Below are positions 12,977 to 14,057 of a stretch of 14,057 nucleotides of DNA, piece after piece. The stretch lies in NCBI GenBank assembly GCA_003456155.1, contig DMPC01000112.1, positions 1,275 through 15,331 of the forward strand, read 5' to 3'. The stretch comes from Actinomycetota bacterium (GTDB lineage Bacteria > Actinomycetota > Actinomycetes > S36-B12). The notes beneath the pieces are model-generated. The model did no database searches, was not told the origin of the DNA, and worked only from the letters and a program-made list of their open reading frames with translations. The translations under genes were made by a program, and so were the position numbers. Position 1 is the first letter of the stretch; each line of letters opens with the position of its first letter.

Positions 12977-14057
12977 TGCGACGACACCTCACCGCAACCC
13001 AGGCCACCCCTGACGCGCCGGACACGTCCTGGATGACACCGTCGGCGGCCGCGTCGGGCCGGTCCCGGCAGGGCAGGGATCGCACCCGGTTCGCCCTGCC
13101 TGGGCTGCGCGTCTCGACGGCGACCGCCGCGGTCGCGTACCCGTTCCTCGCCCAGGCCCCGCTGACTCACAAGGGCACGTTCCTCGGGACGAACATGGGC
13201 ACCGGTGCCCCGTTCTGCTACTCCCCGTTCGAGCTGTACCGCGATGGCCTGATCACCAACCCGAACATCCTCGTCGCGGGGGAGATCGGGTCCGGCAAGA
13301 CGAACACCACCTGCGCCCTCACGTTGCGGTCGATCCCGCTGGGGTTCAAGGTCGCCGCCGTCGACGCCAAAGCCGACTGGGCAAGGTTCGCCCGTGCCTA
13401 CGGCGGGTCGGCGATCAGCATCGGCCCGGGCCGCGGCAACCGCCTCAACCCCCTCGACGTGTCCGACGCCTTGCTGTCGGCCCGGGTGGATGCGGAGGGC
13501 AACGCGATCGACCCGGTGGTGCTGGCGAAGTCCGCCCAGCTGCGGCTGCTCGAGGGCCTGATCGAGATCCGCCTCGAACGGTCCCTGCAGGTCGCCGAGC
13601 GCACCGCCGTAGCCCTGGCCCTCGAGCAGGCTCTGACCGCCTCGGGAGGCAGCCCGATCCTGTCCGACGTCGCCGCGGCGCTGCGGGCCCCGGACAAGGA
13701 CCTCGCCGCCGGGATCTCCCGCACCGTGGAGGAGATGAGGGTGGCCGGGGATGCGGCGCGGTGGGCGTTCGACGGGCTGCTGTCCACCGTCGCGAAGGAC
13801 CTGTTCGATGGGCCGTCCACGACGCGGTTCGACTCCACCGCCCCGATCGTCGCCATCGACCTGTCGGACCTCTACAACGACAACGCGAACCTGTCGATCG
13901 CGTTCACCTGCGCCTCAGCGTGGATGGAAGCGGCGCTGGCCACTCCCGGGAATGGGCAGCGGTTCGCCGTGTACGACGAGGCGTGGCGGGTCCTGGCGCA
14001 TGCGCACGGTGCCATCGACCGGCTGCAGCAGCAGTTCCGCCTCGCCCGCTCCTGGGG
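12976..14057 (+). CDS. VirB4-like conjugation ATPase (partial, runs off right edge)
   Basis: This is the energy-supplying ATPase of the type IV secretion system, with 360 codons visible before the window ends. The start ATG at 12976 overlaps the TGA of the preceding gene. Residues 1-60 are basic and Ser/Thr/Ala-rich without a membrane helix. GAPFCYSPFELYRDGLITNP (77-96) leads into the Walker A motif GEIGSGKT (102-109). Then come VAAVDAKADWARFARAYGG, which carries the DAK-DW feature of VirB4/TraE relatives, and RLNPLDV. The Walker B segment is RFAVYDEAW (329-337), with catalytic Glu at 335, followed by QQQFRLARSWG at the edge. The N-terminal VirB4 domain is absent here and seems to be carried by the preceding gene. 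The right-hand end of the protein lies outside the window. Confidence 0.92.
   Translation, partial: MRRHLTATQATPDAPDTSWMTPSAAASGRSRQGRDRTRFALPGLRVSTATAAVAYPFLAQAPLTHKGTFLGTNMGTGAPFCYSPFELYRDGLITNPNILVAGEIGSGKTNTTCALTLRSIPLGFKVAAVDAKADWARFARAYGGSAISIGPGRGNRLNPLDVSDALLSARVDAEGNAIDPVVLAKSAQLRLLEGLIEIRLERSLQVAERTAVALALEQALTASGGSPILSDVAAALRAPDKDLAAGISRTVEEMRVAGDAARWAFDGLLSTVAKDLFDGPSTTRFDSTAPIVAIDLSDLYNDNANLSIAFTCASAWMEAALATPGNGQRFAVYDEAWRVLAHAHGAIDRLQQQFRLARSW

Overview
The window comes from a high-GC Gram-positive bacterium, almost certainly an actinomycete. The evidence is the GC-rich codon third positions, frequent GTG starts, a DUF3263-type small protein and a type IV secretion module with SCO6880-type genes. 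All identifications rest on reading motifs by eye; no database search was possible.

Left half (1-6641) is a carbohydrate or sugar-acid uptake and catabolism locus. Reading on the minus strand there is a FadR-type GntR regulator (1504-2196), then an RbsC-like ABC permease (427-1416) and a lipoprotein sugar-binding protein that runs off the left edge (1-401). The transporter ATPase is expected beyond position 1. Divergent from the regulator is an aldose-1-epimerase-like gene (2238-3131). A four-gene minus-strand operon (6573 down to 3118) encodes a D-2-hydroxyacid dehydrogenase, a zinc alcohol/polyol dehydrogenase, an SDR dehydrogenase and an SMP-30/gluconolactonase-like hydrolase. Each junction in it overlaps by 4 bp (ATGA or GTGA). 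Near-identical 15-bp inverted repeats (type TGTTAACTGTTAACA) sit before all three transcription units, at 1428, 2213 and 6583, and look like the operators of the local GntR regulator. The locus therefore reads as one regulon: import, mutarotation, oxidation to a lactone, lactone opening and further oxidoreduction. There is no kinase, isomerase, dehydratase or aldolase in the window, so substrate and route are unknown.

Junction (about 6642-8980). A heavily frameshifted IS6-family transposase remnant (about 7500 to 6974, minus) lies between the catabolic locus and the next region. It is followed by two small unrecognised genes (7651-7833 and 8041-8256, plus), a perfect 12-bp inverted repeat (7967-8012), and a minus-strand DUF3263 gene (8312-8542).

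Right part (8981-14057) is the start of a plus-strand conjugation/type IV secretion operon. It holds an NlpC/P60 cell-wall hydrolase, a small two-helix VirB2/TrbC-like protein, a VirB6/TrbL-like polytopic protein with a long Ala/Gly/Thr/Ser tail, an SCO6880-family membrane protein, and a VirB4-like ATPase cut by the right edge. Relaxase, coupling protein, integrase and att sites are not visible, so whether this is an integrated conjugative element or a plasmid cannot be decided here. No tRNA, rRNA or CRISPR array was seen.
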